Shown one piece after another: positions 5,961 through 15,469 of a stretch of 40,223 bases of DNA (positions are counted from its first letter, which is position 1; each line of letters starts with the position of its first letter). The DNA is from Clostridium sp. (GTDB lineage: Bacteria > Bacillota > Clostridia > Clostridiales > Clostridiaceae), in assembly GCA_015058405.1 (NCBI GenBank), contig SVCL01000004.1:1-40223 (forward strand), in the 5' to 3' direction. The notes beneath the pieces were generated by a model that saw nothing but the letters and a program-made list of their open reading frames with translations, searched no databases and was not told the origin of the DNA. The position numbers were made by a program, and so were the translations under genes.

Positions 5961-8210
5961 ATGGAAGAATTGTTTAATAATATAGAAAATAGTATACTTA
6001 TTTGTAGTAAAAACTTTGAAATAGTTTTTTGTAATAATTTATTTTTACAAAATTTAAAGTATTCAATTGATGATTTAAAAGGAAAAAAAGTTAATGATTT
6101 TATATTAAAGAGTAGATTATCATTAGATGAAATATATAAATATAATAAAGAAAAAGAAATAGATTTTATATTTTTTAATGTAGATAGAGAAGAAATAGGG
6201 TTTAGAGGCAAGATTATTTATTCTAATATCTTTGTTGATGAAAAGTATATTATTATATTGAAGAATGAATATATTAGTACAGAGTTAAAAACATTAAGAA
6301 AATATATGTGGATAAAAGGTAATGAAGGTGAAGCTTCAATATTAGAAAGACTTGATACAGAAAATGATATTTTGAAAAAAGTAAGCAAAGATAATGAAGT
6401 TGAATGTGATAATTCAGATAAATATAAAAGAAATTCAGATAACTGGAAAAATAATTATAAAGAGCTGACGGGTATATTAGAAAAAGAAGTTGGTAAGTGG
6501 AAACATAATTTAAAAACCACGAGGGATTTTATTTATAATTCTAGTAATACGGTTAATATTGAAAAAATATTAAATAATATTAAATATGAGCTTCTTGAAA
6601 AGTTAGGCTGTGATGGTTTTAATATATATATATATGATGAAGATAGTGAATATCTAAGTAGATATTTATCTTATGGAGATTATCTGAATGTAGAAGGAGA
6701 TTTAGAGCATATATATATTTCAAGAGATATGTTTAAAGCTTGTGATTATTCTGATGAAATGGATAAAATACTTAGCGTAGAAGAAGTAAGTTGGGTTATT
6801 GATAGAGAATTTTTATTGGAAAGAAAGATTAAATATATAGGAAATTATAAGATAAAGTTTAATGGGGAATTTTTAGGAATATTTAGCGTTGTTTATTATA
6901 ATTTTAAAAGTTGTATGCAGATGGATGATTGTATTGTTAAAGTAGTATCTAATCAGATTGGAGCGTTAATATCAGCAGATAGAATTTTTAATAAGTTTAA
7001 TGAAGAAATATTAAAACGTAAAAAAGCTGAGAAAGAATTACAAAGTATTTTAGCTACAGCGGCAGATATAATGGTCAAATTAGATAATAAAGGAATTATT
7101 AGAAAAGTTAATCTTGGATGGAAGTCAGCAAGTGTTGGATGGTCAAAGGAAGAACTTTTATCTAAAGAATTACTAAGCTTTGCTCATCCAGATGAAATAG
7201 AAGCAATGCGTAATCAAGTTAAATTTAATAAAAAAGATTCTTTACTTGTGAAAAATGTGAATAAGTTCAGGTGTAAAAATGGAGAATATAAGTTATTAGA
7301 TTGGAGATTAGTGTACATAAAAGAAAGTGATATGTGGATTGTAACTGCTAAAGATATTACAGAAGAAAAGAGACTTGAGGATGAGAGACAAAAATATGAA
7401 AAAGCCTTTCAGCTAGAAAGTATTAAGAATGAATTTCTTGCAAATATGTCTCATGAATTTAAGACTCCTTTAAATATAATTTTATCAACAATTCAAATGA
7501 TTAATTATGGAATAGAAAACGGAAATGTTAATATAGAATCTAGTTTAGATATAGAAAAATATCTAAAGTCAATAAAACAAAATTCATATAGGATTTTAAG
7601 ACTGGCTAATAATATTATTGATATGACTAAAATAGATGGTGGCTATTATAATTTGGAATTGGAAAATCATGAGATTGTATCATTAGTTGAAGATGTTGTA
7701 ACCTCTGTGGCAGATTACGTGAACGGTAAAAACATAACAATTACTTTTGATACAGAAATAGAAGAATTTATAATTGCTTGCGATTATGAGAAAGTAGAAA
7801 GAATTCTATTAAATTTAATATCAAATTCTATAAAATATACAGGTGCAAAAGGTAAGATAGAAGTATTTCTTAGTATTAACGAATATGTCTGTATTTCAGT
7901 AAAAGATAATGGTATAGGTATTGCACAAGAAGAGTTAGATACCATCTTTGATAGGTTTATGCAAGTAGATAACATATATACTAGAAAAGTTGAAGGAAGC
8001 GGAATAGGTCTTTCTTTAGTAAAATCATTAGTGGATATGCATCAAGGAAAAATTGAAGTAGTAAGTGAACTTGGTGTAGGATCAAAGTTTACATTTATGC
8101 TACCAATAAAAAAGGTTTCAGAGGAAGTATATAAAGAAGCTAAAAAAATTGATTTGTTATCTAAAGTTGATAGATGTAATATAGAATTTTCGGATATTTA
8201 TGATTTGTAA
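5961..8210 (+). CDS. Orphan cytoplasmic PAS-(GAF-like)-PAS sensor histidine kinase
   Basis: A 749-residue kinase with no membrane segment. In order: an N-terminal PAS (about 1-115), a linker, a GAF-like sensory region (about 190-350, beginning NIEKILNNIKYELLEKLGCDG), a second PAS (about 360-475), the HisKA dimerisation domain with phospho-acceptor His498 in MSHEFKTPLN, and HATPase_c with N box (NLISNSIKYT), G1 (VKDNGIGIA) and G2 (GSGIGLSL). No response regulator gene is adjacent. Orphan cytoplasmic kinases of this build in clostridia often feed Spo0A, but that is inference. The ATG has AGGGGCG upstream. Two hairpins follow the gene. Confidence 0.88.
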   Translation: MEELFNNIENSILICSKNFEIVFCNNLFLQNLKYSIDDLKGKKVNDFILKSRLSLDEIYKYNKEKEIDFIFFNVDREEIGFRGKIIYSNIFVDEKYIIILKNEYISTELKTLRKYMWIKGNEGEASILERLDTENDILKKVSKDNEVECDNSDKYKRNSDNWKNNYKELTGILEKEVGKWKHNLKTTRDFIYNSSNTVNIEKILNNIKYELLEKLGCDGFNIYIYDEDSEYLSRYLSYGDYLNVEGDLEHIYISRDMFKACDYSDEMDKILSVEEVSWVIDREFLLERKIKYIGNYKIKFNGEFLGIFSVVYYNFKSCMQMDDCIVKVVSNQIGALISADRIFNKFNEEILKRKKAEKELQSILATAADIMVKLDNKGIIRKVNLGWKSASVGWSKEELLSKELLSFAHPDEIEAMRNQVKFNKKDSLLVKNVNKFRCKNGEYKLLDWRLVYIKESDMWIVTAKDITEEKRLEDERQKYEKAFQLESIKNEFLANMSHEFKTPLNIILSTIQMINYGIENGNVNIESSLDIEKYLKSIKQNSYRILRLANNIIDMTKIDGGYYNLELENHEIVSLVEDVVTSVADYVNGKNITITFDTEIEEFIIACDYEKVERILLNLISNSIKYTGAKGKIEVFLSINEYVCISVKDNGIGIAQEELDTIFDRFMQVDNIYTRKVEGSGIGLSLVKSLVDMHQGKIEVVSELGVGSKFTFMLPIKKVSEEVYKEAKKIDLLSKVDRCNIEFSDIYDL

Positions 8211-8233
8211 ATATAAATAACATACAAAAATGT

Positions 8234-8276
8234 AAAGTTTTGCTTATATTTGAAGATAATATAAGTAGAGCTTTTT
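8234..8276 (+). terminator. Terminator after the histidine kinase gene
   Basis: AAAGTTTTGCTTATATT (8234-8250) pairs with AATATAAGTAGAGCTTT, with a 7-nt loop and a small mismatch, followed by TTTTT. Confidence 0.75.
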
Positions 8277-8380
8277 TATTTTATCAAATTATATAGTTGG
8301 AATTTAATAAAAAGCCAAAGGTAAAATGTAAAAAAATGTAGTAATATAAGTTAGTTCTAAACTAAATAGAGTTTTTATTA

Positions 8381-8413
8381 AAGAGCGAATCATTAATGAA
8401 ATTCGCTTTTTAT
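8381..8413 (+). terminator. Second hairpin with T-tract in the kinase-degV gap
   Basis: AAGAGCGAAT (8381-8390) pairs with ATTCGCTTTT (8401-8410) around a 10-nt loop; T-rich sequence follows. It lies 170 nt beyond the kinase stop, so it may end an unseen short transcript or back up the first terminator. The rest of the 8211-8517 gap holds no other convincing feature apart from a two-codon ATG-TCA-TAA frame at about 8470 behind AAGGAG. Confidence 0.55.
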
Positions 8414-8517
8414 CTCTTTATAATTTAAATAAATGGTATGTTTATAATATAAATAAAAGGAGTAATATTATGTCATAATAATAAAAAGAGTATGTAATTA
8501 TAGGAGGTATAAAAATA

Positions 8518-9372
8518 ATGAGTATAAAGATTATAACAGATAGTACTAGTTATATTCCTAAAGAGTATGTAGAAGAGTATGATATAAAAATAGTATCATT
8601 AAATGTTATATTAGAAGAAAAAAGCTTTAGAGAAGTAGATATAGATAATATAGAATTTTATAAGTCTATGGCAGCTAGCTCAACCATTCCTACATCATCA
8701 CAGCCGTCATTAGAAGAAATGTATAAGATATTTGAAGAGGAAATTAAGCTTGGTAACAATATTGTAGGAATATTTATATCATCTAAAATGAGTGGAGCAT
8801 ATTCAAGTGCGAATTTAGTTAAAAATATGATTTTAGAAAAATATCCTGAGGCAAAGATAGAAATTATTGATTCAATGACCAATTGTATGCAAATGGGATT
8901 TGAGGTTTTACAAGCAGCAAGATTAGCAAAGGAAGGTAGATCCTTTGAAGAAGTAATTAATATAGCAATAGAAACAAGGGAGCATAGTAAGTTTTTATTT
9001 TTTCCAGATACATTGCAGTATTTAAAGAAGGGGGGGAGGATTGGAAATGCTTCTGCCTTTATAGGTACCCTTCTTCAGATTAAGCCAATATTAACGGTGG
9101 AAAATGGTGTAACAACTGTTTTTGATAAAGTTAGAACTAAAAAGCGTGCTATAAATACAATAGTAGATAAAGTAGTAAATGATATTAATGATAAGAAGCT
9201 AGGGGGGGTTATAGTACATCATATTAATTGTGAAGAGGAAGGAAAATCTTTAGCTAAGATTTTAGAAGACAAAATACATATTCCTGTAAAGGTTCAAACA
9301 ATAGGTCCAGTTATAGGGCTGCATGTTGGTCCTGGAAGTATAGGTGTAGCATATTATACAAAAAATAATTAG
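8518..9372 (+). CDS. DegV family fatty-acid-binding protein (FakB-like)
   Basis: A 284-residue DegV protein. Family hallmarks are ITDSTSYIPKEY at the start, TSQPSLEEM, the SSKMSGAYSSA segment, DSMTNCMQMG and KKGGRIGNASAFIGTLLQIKPIL. DegV/FakB proteins bind a fatty acid and, where FakA kinase is present, present it for acyl-phosphate formation in phospholipid synthesis. No fakA is nearby, so the partner must be encoded elsewhere. A perfect AGGAGG sits 8 nt before the ATG. It is a single gene with its own terminator. Confidence 0.9.
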   Translation: MSIKIITDSTSYIPKEYVEEYDIKIVSLNVILEEKSFREVDIDNIEFYKSMAASSTIPTSSQPSLEEMYKIFEEEIKLGNNIVGIFISSKMSGAYSSANLVKNMILEKYPEAKIEIIDSMTNCMQMGFEVLQAARLAKEGRSFEEVINIAIETREHSKFLFFPDTLQYLKKGGRIGNASAFIGTLLQIKPILTVENGVTTVFDKVRTKKRAINTIVDKVVNDINDKKLGGVIVHHINCEEEGKSLAKILEDKIHIPVKVQTIGPVIGLHVGPGSIGVAYYTKNN

Positions 9373-9376
9373 ATTT

Positions 9377-9413
9377 AAGACCATATTAAATATTATGTGT
9401 TTAATATGGTCTT
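9377..9413. terminator. Terminator after degV-family gene
   Basis: AAGACCATATTAAA (9377-9390) pairs perfectly with TTTAATATGGTCTT (9400-9413). The T-tract on the plus strand is weak (ATTTGTT). Confidence 0.65.
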
Positions 9414-9489
9414 ATTTGTTGCTAATAAACATAATAATAATAAGGTATTACGATAGAGATAATTATATGGTGAATGGGGGAATAGTGTT

Positions 9490-11001
9490 ATGGTGGGTGT
9501 TGATAATATATTAAATAAAGGTGACATAAGCAAAAATTATATAAAAGGTGTAAATATATTTTTGTTGATTTTTAATAGTATTTTTGAGATAGGTATTATT
9601 ATTGGACTTGTTGTTGGCTATATAAAAGATGAATTTAGTTTATCAGTTTTAATAGGTGTAGCTACAGTAATCATAGGTTTAACTATTATAGGCAGAGTTA
9701 TTTATAAAAGAAACCCAAGTAGTATAGTTATAAGATGGATATTAGAAGTGTTTTTCTTAGCAGTTAATTTAAGTGGAATATTTATTTTAGATTCAATAGC
9801 AATGTTTGCATTTAGCTTTCCAATTGCAGTTATCTTAATGCTATATAAAGATAATAAGTTATTAGTTTCTCACAGTGTTAATTTAATACTATCATCTATT
9901 ATTTTATCTGTAATAAAGTTAAAGGAAGGTTTTTGGAGTGGAGAAATTTTTATAATGAATGGAATAGTTATTTTATTTATTATAGGAATATATTTCACTA
10001 ATAATGTTTTATATTCACTTATTAAGTTTCAAGAAGAAAGTGCTAATAATGTAAAGAAGCAAAATAATGACCTTGAAAATATAATTTCATCTATAGGAAA
10101 AGTTTCTAATACTTTTAATAGTAAAGCAGATGAGTTTGCAGATATTATTTCGATTTTTGGCGAAAGTACAAATACAGTCAATAGAGCAATAGAAGAAATT
10201 GCAGCAGGAGCTACAGAAACAGCAACACAAATAGAAAATGAAACTATTCTAGTTGATGGTATTAAGGAAATGATTGATAAAACTTCTGTAGCTACAGAAA
10301 AGATGAAATCCTCATCAAAGGATGCGGAGTCAGTTATAAAAAGTGGTTTAGATGCTGTTAATATGTTATTTGAATATAGTAATTATTTAAATGTAAAAAA
10401 TGATAAAGTAAATAAGAGTATTAAAATGTTAGCTTACAAATCAAGTAATATAGGTGAAATAATAAATGTAATAACAGAAATAGCGGATCAAACAAATTTA
10501 TTGGCCTTAAATGCAGCTATTGAAGCAGCAAGAGTTGGTGAATCAGGTAAGGGCTTTGCAGTAGTAGCAGATGAAATTAAGATGCTTGCTGAGAAGAGTA
10601 AAGAAAATGCTAATAAGATTGAAAGTATATTAAATGAATTAAAGGAGGATACTTCAAGTTCTGTAGAAGAAGTTGAAGAGTTAGTAGCAGAAACAGCTAA
10701 ACAAAGCAAATTAGTGGATGATACTAATATTGCTTTTAAATCAATAAAGGAAAACATGAATATTGTAAAGGCTGAAATAGATAATACATCTAGAATGATG
10801 ATGACAGTTTTAAATCATAGTGAACAAATACAAGAAAGTATAGCAGGATTATCTTCAATAGCAGAAGAGACAATGGCATCTTCACAAGAAGCTGCTTCTT
10901 TATCAAATGAAAATTTGAATAAGTTACAGTCAATCGAAAATATTACTAATATTATGTTAGAGTCTGTAGAAAACTTAAAGGATTCATTAAAAAGTGAATA
11001 A
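9490..11001 (+). CDS. Methyl-accepting chemotaxis protein with multi-pass membrane sensor
   Basis: A 503-residue receptor. The N-terminal ~185 residues contain about six hydrophobic segments with very short loops, so there is no extracellular ligand-binding domain; sensing must occur within the membrane or at its surface. The C-terminal cytoplasmic signalling domain has the conserved hairpin tip [16 protein letters not shown] (starting at Asp333), where CheA/CheW bind, flanked by coiled-coil helices with likely methylation glutamates. No HAMP domain is obvious. GGGGG lies about 9 nt before the ATG. Ligand unknown. It is monocistronic by position. Confidence 0.9.
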   Translation: MVGVDNILNKGDISKNYIKGVNIFLLIFNSIFEIGIIIGLVVGYIKDEFSLSVLIGVATVIIGLTIIGRVIYKRNPSSIVIRWILEVFFLAVNLSGIFILDSIAMFAFSFPIAVILMLYKDNKLLVSHSVNLILSSIILSVIKLKEGFWSGEIFIMNGIVILFIIGIYFTNNVLYSLIKFQEESANNVKKQNNDLENIISSIGKVSNTFNSKADEFADIISIFGESTNTVNRAIEEIAAGATETATQIENETILVDGIKEMIDKTSVATEKMKSSSKDAESVIKSGLDAVNMLFEYSNYLNVKNDKVNKSIKMLAYKSSNIGEIINVITEIADQTNLLALNAAIEAARVGESGKGFAVVADEIKMLAEKSKENANKIESILNELKEDTSSSVEEVEELVAETAKQSKLVDDTNIAFKSIKENMNIVKAEIDNTSRMMMTVLNHSEQIQESIAGLSSIAEETMASSQEAASLSNENLNKLQSIENITNIMLESVENLKDSLKSE

Positions 11002-11050
11002 TATATATTTAAATATACATTATAAATATGTTAAAAATAAGTAAAGGTAT

Positions 11051-11078
11051 TTGCATATTTTCTCCTATATAATATAAT
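11051..11078 (+). promoter_or_regulatory. Promoter of the DUF368 gene
   Basis: TTGCAT (11051-11056) and TATAAT (11073-11078) with a 16-bp spacer, about 45 nt before the ATG at 11126. Confidence 0.6.
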
Positions 11079-11125
11079 AAAAAAATGAAATAGATTTAAT
11101 TATATTACTAAAAAGGAGAAAGCAA

Positions 11126-12007
11126 ATGTATATTATAAATTTATTAAGAGGTGCATGTATGGCTTTGGCTGATAGTGTACCAGGTGTATCAGGTGGAACT
11201 ATTGCATTTATATTAGGATTTTATGATAATTTCATTAATTCTTTAAATACTTTAGTTTCTAAGAATAGTAAGGAAGAAAAGAAAAAGGCTATAAAGTTTT
11301 TAATTAATCTTGGTATAGGTTGGGTTATTGCTTTTCTATTAGCGGTTTTATTTATTTCTTCTTTATTTGAATCACATATTTATGAAATAAGTTCGTTATT
11401 TATAGGGTTTATTATTTTTGCAATACCTTTAATTGTTAAGGAAGATAAGGAAGTAATAGTTGGTAATTATAAAAATGTTATATTTACTTTAATAGGAATA
11501 ACTATAGTATCGCTTATAACTTATTTTAATCCATCATCTAGTGGTTCAGGAATGGATGTTTCTGTTTCAAATTTAAGCATTGGTATAGGGCTATATGTTT
11601 TTGTTGCAGGGATGATAGCTATATCAGCTATGGTTTTACCAGGTATTTCTGGTTCTACTTTGTTACTTATTTTTGGGTTGTATGCTCCAATAATAAGTGC
11701 TATAAAGGAGTTTTTATCTTTTAATTTAAGTTATATGCCTGTACTTATTATTTTTGGTTTAGGTGTTATATCAGGAATATTAGGAACAATTAAGGGAATT
11801 AAGTATTGTTTACAAAATCATAGATCAAAAACTATTTATTTAATTTTAGGTCTTATGATTGGTTCTATTTACGCTGTTATTATGGGGCCAACTACATTGA
11901 AGGTTCCTGAAGAACCAATGACTTTTGGTACTTTTAAAATAGTATTTTTTGTTATTGGCGGAGCTTTGATTTTAGGACTTGATAGATTGAAGAGTAAAAT
12001 GGAATAA
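11126..12007 (+). CDS. popT: DUF368 (PopT-type) undecaprenyl-phosphate translocase
   Basis: A 293-residue polytopic protein with about eight membrane helices. It carries the DUF368 signature, an N-terminal LLRGACMALADSVPGVSGGT, and its internal repeat MIAISAMVLPGISGSTLLL. Members of this family (PopT) have been shown genetically to recycle undecaprenyl phosphate across the membrane for cell-envelope synthesis, alongside DedA-type UptA proteins. The internal symmetry fits a transporter with inverted repeats. It has its own promoter, AAAGGAG before the ATG, and a strong terminator immediately after. The symbol follows that work; function in this organism is inferred from family membership. Confidence 0.82.
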   Translation: MYIINLLRGACMALADSVPGVSGGTIAFILGFYDNFINSLNTLVSKNSKEEKKKAIKFLINLGIGWVIAFLLAVLFISSLFESHIYEISSLFIGFIIFAIPLIVKEDKEVIVGNYKNVIFTLIGITIVSLITYFNPSSSGSGMDVSVSNLSIGIGLYVFVAGMIAISAMVLPGISGSTLLLIFGLYAPIISAIKEFLSFNLSYMPVLIIFGLGVISGILGTIKGIKYCLQNHRSKTIYLILGLMIGSIYAVIMGPTTLKVPEEPMTFGTFKIVFFVIGGALILGLDRLKSKME

Positions 12008-12019
12008 CATTTTAAGAAT

Positions 12020-12062
12020 ACTGGATGATAATCTGTGTAAAGTTATCATCCAGTTTTTTTTA
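12020..12062 (+). terminator. Strong terminator after the DUF368 gene
   Basis: ACTGGATGATAA (12020-12031) pairs perfectly with TTATCATCCAGT (12043-12054), followed by an eight-to-nine-T run. Confidence 0.9.
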
Positions 12063-12066
12063 TTGT

Positions 12067-12203
12067 CTGTTTTTAAAAAATGTTGGTGAGTTTTTTATGA
12101 ATAATTTTACTAAAACAACATTTATTAAAAACAGTGAATTAAGGTTAATAGTATTTATATATAATTCTCTGTATTTTGGACTACCAACATTTATTAAAAA
12201 CAG
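12067..12203. repeat. MITE-like inverted-repeat element A, with two right ends
   Basis: The left arm CTGTTTTTAAAAAATGTTGG (from 12067, to 12087) is faced by two inverted copies, 12116-12134 and 12183-12203, both carrying the AATAAA variant. The element is 68 bp to the first right end and 137 bp to the second. It begins 5 nt after the T-tract of the preceding terminator. No target-site duplication is visible and no gene lies inside. Confidence 0.8.
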
Positions 12204-12305
12204 AGCGCCAAGAAAAAAATATATTAAATACTAATAAGGTATTAGATTGAACTTTGGGTAATTAAAAGGTAAAATAAAGGAAAAGTAAAATATGAGGTGA
12301 AAAAA

Positions 12306-13757
12306 ATGATTTTTTCTACTTTAAGTATAGAGGGCGATGAACCGATATATCTGCAAATAGAAAAACATATCGTACAATGTATAGAAAAAGGTGAACTAAT
12401 CAAAGGAAGTAAGTTGCCTTCTACAAGAGAAGCTAGTAAATTTTTAAATATAAGTAGAAATTCAGTTATAGCTGCTTATGAAGAGCTTGAATATAGAGAA
12501 ATAATTATTACTAAAAGAGGAAAAGGTACTTTTATAGCAATAGATGTAGATAAAGAAAGTTATGAATATAATATTTCTTGGAGTGATAAAATAAATGATT
12601 ATAGTAAAACCTTAAGAGATATGGATATAATAAAAAGCGAATTACCTTATGAAAAAGGAATGATTTCTTTTAAATCTATAGCTCCTGAAGATGAATTATT
12701 CAATAAAGAAGATTTTAAAAGAGCACTTTTAGATGCATGGACATACGAAGAAAAGAATCTTTTAAATTATGGATATGCTAAAGGATATAAGCCCTTAATA
12801 GATTACCTGATTACTTATATGGAAGACAAAGGAGTAAACAGAAAAGGTAAAGATATTTTAATTACAAATGGATTTACAGAAGCTTTTGACATAATTATTT
12901 CATCTTTAACTAAAGAAGGGGATGTAGTAATATGTGAAAAACCTACTCATAATACTGCTATAAAAATAATGAAATCCCATGGATTAAAAGTAATACAAGT
13001 GCCAATAGAACAAAATGGTATAAATATCTCTAAGCTTGAAGAAGCTATAAAGAAATATTCTCCTGTATTTGCGTATTTAATTCCATCTTACAATAACCCA
13101 ACAGGTATAGTAACAAGAGGACCTAAAAGGCAAGAAATAATGAAAATATTTAAAGAGTATAAAGTGCCTATAATAGAAGATGGATTTAATGAAGAACTAC
13201 TTTATTCTAGTTCTCCACTTCAACCTTTAGCTGCTTTAGGAGGAGAAGGAAATGGAGTTATATATGTAGGCAGCCTTTCTAAGATATTGTTTCCAGGCAT
13301 GAGAATAGGTTGGATTATGGCAGATGAAAAACTTATAGATATTCTAGAAAGCGTAAAGAGAGGAAGAACAATTCATTCATCCTTCTTAGATCAAAGTACA
13401 TTTTACTATTACTTAAAAAGTGGTGCATTTAATAGATATCTAAAAAATGTTAGAAAGTTTTACAAAGATAAATATAACTTGGTTTTAGATTCAATTAATA
13501 AATATGTTGAATATGAATACATAACTGGAGAAGGTGGGCTGCATTTATTTATAAAGTTAAAAGATAACTTAAATGCAAGAGAGCTTTTAACTTTATGTTA
13601 TAAAAAAGGGGTCATTTTCATGCCAGGAGATATATTCTTTGAAAACCATGAAGGAAAAGACACCTTAAGAATTGGTTTTGGTAGAGTTAGTGATGAAAAT
13701 ATAGTAAAAGGTATAAAGATAATTGGTGAAAGTATACAAGAAATGAGAAATAAATAA
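12306..13757 (+). CDS. MocR/PdxR-type GntR regulator with aminotransferase domain
   Basis: A chimeric regulator of 483 residues: a GntR winged helix (about 1-75, with LPSTREASKFLNISRNSVIAA as recognition region, YLQI just before it) joined to a fold-type I aminotransferase domain. The PLP lysine lies in VGSLSKILFPGMRIGW and the cofactor-binding PSYNNPTG and DGFNEE motifs are present. MocR proteins use PLP or a PLP-amino acid adduct as signal to control vitamin B6, GABA or amino-acid genes. The frame extends upstream to a GTG at 12297, but ATG 12306 has GAGGTG at the right distance. The following alaX gene is a plausible co-transcribed partner. Confidence 0.85.
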   Translation: MIFSTLSIEGDEPIYLQIEKHIVQCIEKGELIKGSKLPSTREASKFLNISRNSVIAAYEELEYREIIITKRGKGTFIAIDVDKESYEYNISWSDKINDYSKTLRDMDIIKSELPYEKGMISFKSIAPEDELFNKEDFKRALLDAWTYEEKNLLNYGYAKGYKPLIDYLITYMEDKGVNRKGKDILITNGFTEAFDIIISSLTKEGDVVICEKPTHNTAIKIMKSHGLKVIQVPIEQNGINISKLEEAIKKYSPVFAYLIPSYNNPTGIVTRGPKRQEIMKIFKEYKVPIIEDGFNEELLYSSSPLQPLAALGGEGNGVIYVGSLSKILFPGMRIGWIMADEKLIDILESVKRGRTIHSSFLDQSTFYYYLKSGAFNRYLKNVRKFYKDKYNLVLDSINKYVEYEYITGEGGLHLFIKLKDNLNARELLTLCYKKGVIFMPGDIFFENHEGKDTLRIGFGRVSDENIVKGIKIIGESIQEMRNK

Positions 13758-13809
13758 AAAAATATATATGTTTAAAAATCAATATTTTTAATAAGAAAGG
13801 AAGAAAAAA

Positions 13810-15012
13810 ATGTCTACAGAAAAGTTATTTTATAAAGATCAATACATAAAAGAATTTGAGGCAGAAGTTTTAGAAGTAAAAGAAAACGAAGGAAAAGTCT
13901 TGGTGTTATTAGACAAAACAGCATTTTTCCCAGGAGGGGGAGGTCAAGCAGCAGATAGAGGAACTATTGGTGGCATAGAAGTTATTGATATAGTTGAAGA
14001 AGGTGAAAATATATATCATATGTTAGAAAAGAAACCATCAAAATCTACAGTTAAGTGTGAAATAGATTGGGAAAGAAGATTAGATGGAATGCAACAACAT
14101 TTAGGACAACATGTTTTATCAGGATGTTTCTTTAGTACATTCAATGCAAATACTGCAGGAATCCATTTAGGTGCTGATATAAGTTATGTTGATATAGTTG
14201 GACATATGCAAGAAGAACAAATAAGAAAAGCAGAAAGACTTGCTAATAAAGTTATAGGTGAAAAACATGAAGTTACTTTTATGACTACTAATAGAAGAGA
14301 AGCAAAGTCTATGGGATTAAGACGTGAATTAGCAACTTCTGATGAAACTATAAGAGTAGTAAAAATTGAAGGGTTAGATATAAATGCTTGTTGTGGTGTG
14401 CATCCTTCAAATACGTTAGACCTTCAAATGATAAAAATAAAATCTTATGAAAAGCATAAAGGAAATACAAGAGTTTACTTTTTAGCAGGAAATAGAGCTG
14501 TTGAAGAATATATAAATCGAGCTAATGTTTTAGATGAGGTTTGTTTAGAGCTTACTACAGGAGCAGATGAAGCGGTTAAAAGTATAAAAGCTTTAAAAAA
14601 TAACTTATATGAAGCAAGAGAAGAAAATAAAAACATAAAGGCATCTTTAGCTGAATTTGAAGTTAAAGAACTAATTGCTGAAGGAGAAAAGTTTGGTGAG
14701 ACTTCTATAATCAGAAAGGTTTATGAAGGAGAAAATGTTAAGTTCTTAAATAAGTTAGCAGAAAAGCTTGTAGCTAATGATAATGTTATAGTTATATTTG
14801 CTACAAAAGATAAAGAAAAAGCTAATCTTTTATTTGCAGCATCTAAGAACTTAGAAAAGGTTAATGTTGGTGCCTTGTTAAAAGATGCTATTTCTTTAAT
14901 AGATGGAAGAGGTGGCGGAAGCAAAGTTTTAGCTCAAGGTGGAGGAAAGAACATTGCGAATATAGATAATGCTTTAGATTATGCAGTTAGAAGAGTGAAA
15001 GAACTTATATAG
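13810..15012 (+). CDS. alaX: Alanyl-tRNA editing protein AlaX-L
   Basis: A free-standing trans-editing protein of 400 residues that hydrolyses mischarged Ser-tRNA(Ala) (and possibly Gly-tRNA(Ala)). An AlaRS-like second-domain start (FFPGGGGQAADRG) is followed by the zinc editing site: HLGQH (His97, His101) and CCGVH (Cys194, His198). The C-terminal third is a DHHA1 domain ending in DGRGGGSKVLAQGGG, as in the long AlaX class. AAAGGAAG precedes the ATG. It lies 52 nt after the MocR gene and 16 nt before a small gene, so an operon is likely. Confidence 0.9.
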   Translation: MSTEKLFYKDQYIKEFEAEVLEVKENEGKVLVLLDKTAFFPGGGGQAADRGTIGGIEVIDIVEEGENIYHMLEKKPSKSTVKCEIDWERRLDGMQQHLGQHVLSGCFFSTFNANTAGIHLGADISYVDIVGHMQEEQIRKAERLANKVIGEKHEVTFMTTNRREAKSMGLRRELATSDETIRVVKIEGLDINACCGVHPSNTLDLQMIKIKSYEKHKGNTRVYFLAGNRAVEEYINRANVLDEVCLELTTGADEAVKSIKALKNNLYEAREENKNIKASLAEFEVKELIAEGEKFGETSIIRKVYEGENVKFLNKLAEKLVANDNVIVIFATKDKEKANLLFAASKNLEKVNVGALLKDAISLIDGRGGGSKVLAQGGGKNIANIDNALDYAVRRVKELI

Positions 15013-15028
15013 AAAGAGGACAATATAA

Positions 15029-15331
15029 ATGGACATTATTAATCTTTTACATGGGAATACAGAAGGTTTAAGTGAAGAGGAAAAGGCAGCAGTAGAAGAA
15101 TTTAGTGAAAATCTTAAAGAAGCTTTAATTGAAGAATTAGTTATAGCTAAGGAACAACATTTTATAAAAACACTCCAAGATGATAAAGAAAAGTTTAAAG
15201 AAGATATAAGAAGTGTTCTAGTTTTTGGAAATAAGGGATATAATAATATGTCATTAGAGCTTTTAATAAATATATTTTTAGAAGAAATAGGCGATGAAAA
15301 ATTTGTTAAATTAATTAATGAAATAAAGTAA
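15029..15331 (+). CDS. Small acidic hypothetical protein downstream of alaX
   Basis: A 100-residue soluble protein, very rich in Glu and Lys and predicted to be almost entirely helical. It has no cysteine, signal peptide or recognisable motif. GAAAGAGGA lies upstream of the ATG and the gene begins 16 nt after alaX, so it is probably the last member of the mocR-alaX transcript. No function is proposed. Confidence 0.7.
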   Translation: MDIINLLHGNTEGLSEEEKAAVEEFSENLKEALIEELVIAKEQHFIKTLQDDKEKFKEDIRSVLVFGNKGYNNMSLELLINIFLEEIGDEKFVKLINEIK

Positions 15332-15384
15332 TAAAAAATACTACATTGTAATATATTTATAAAAGTGAGAATATTTATACAAAA

Positions 15385-15469
15385 ATGTGGCATAATTTGA
15401 GGTCTTGGTGAAGAAATTGGAGATTTATCTAGTAAATTTTAAAAATTATGTTTCATGTATATGCCACAT
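15385..15469. promoter_or_regulatory. Widely spaced inverted repeat over the SCIFF promoter
   Basis: ATGTGGCATA (15385-15394) and its exact inverse TATGCCACAT (15460-15469) are 65 bp apart edge to edge. The right copy lies in the promoter spacer. The spacing suggests either two operator half-sites brought together by looping or a base-paired element, but no regulator is known. Confidence 0.4.

Noticed and set aside
8470..8478. Two-codon frame ATG-TCA-TAA behind AAGGAG before degV
   Set aside because: Too short to judge; there is no evidence of a leader-peptide mechanism, though it was noted in the gap description.
12025..12234. A 69-codon frame after the DUF368 gene
   Set aside because: It runs through the terminator and both arms of element A; no ribosome binding site and no protein-like composition.
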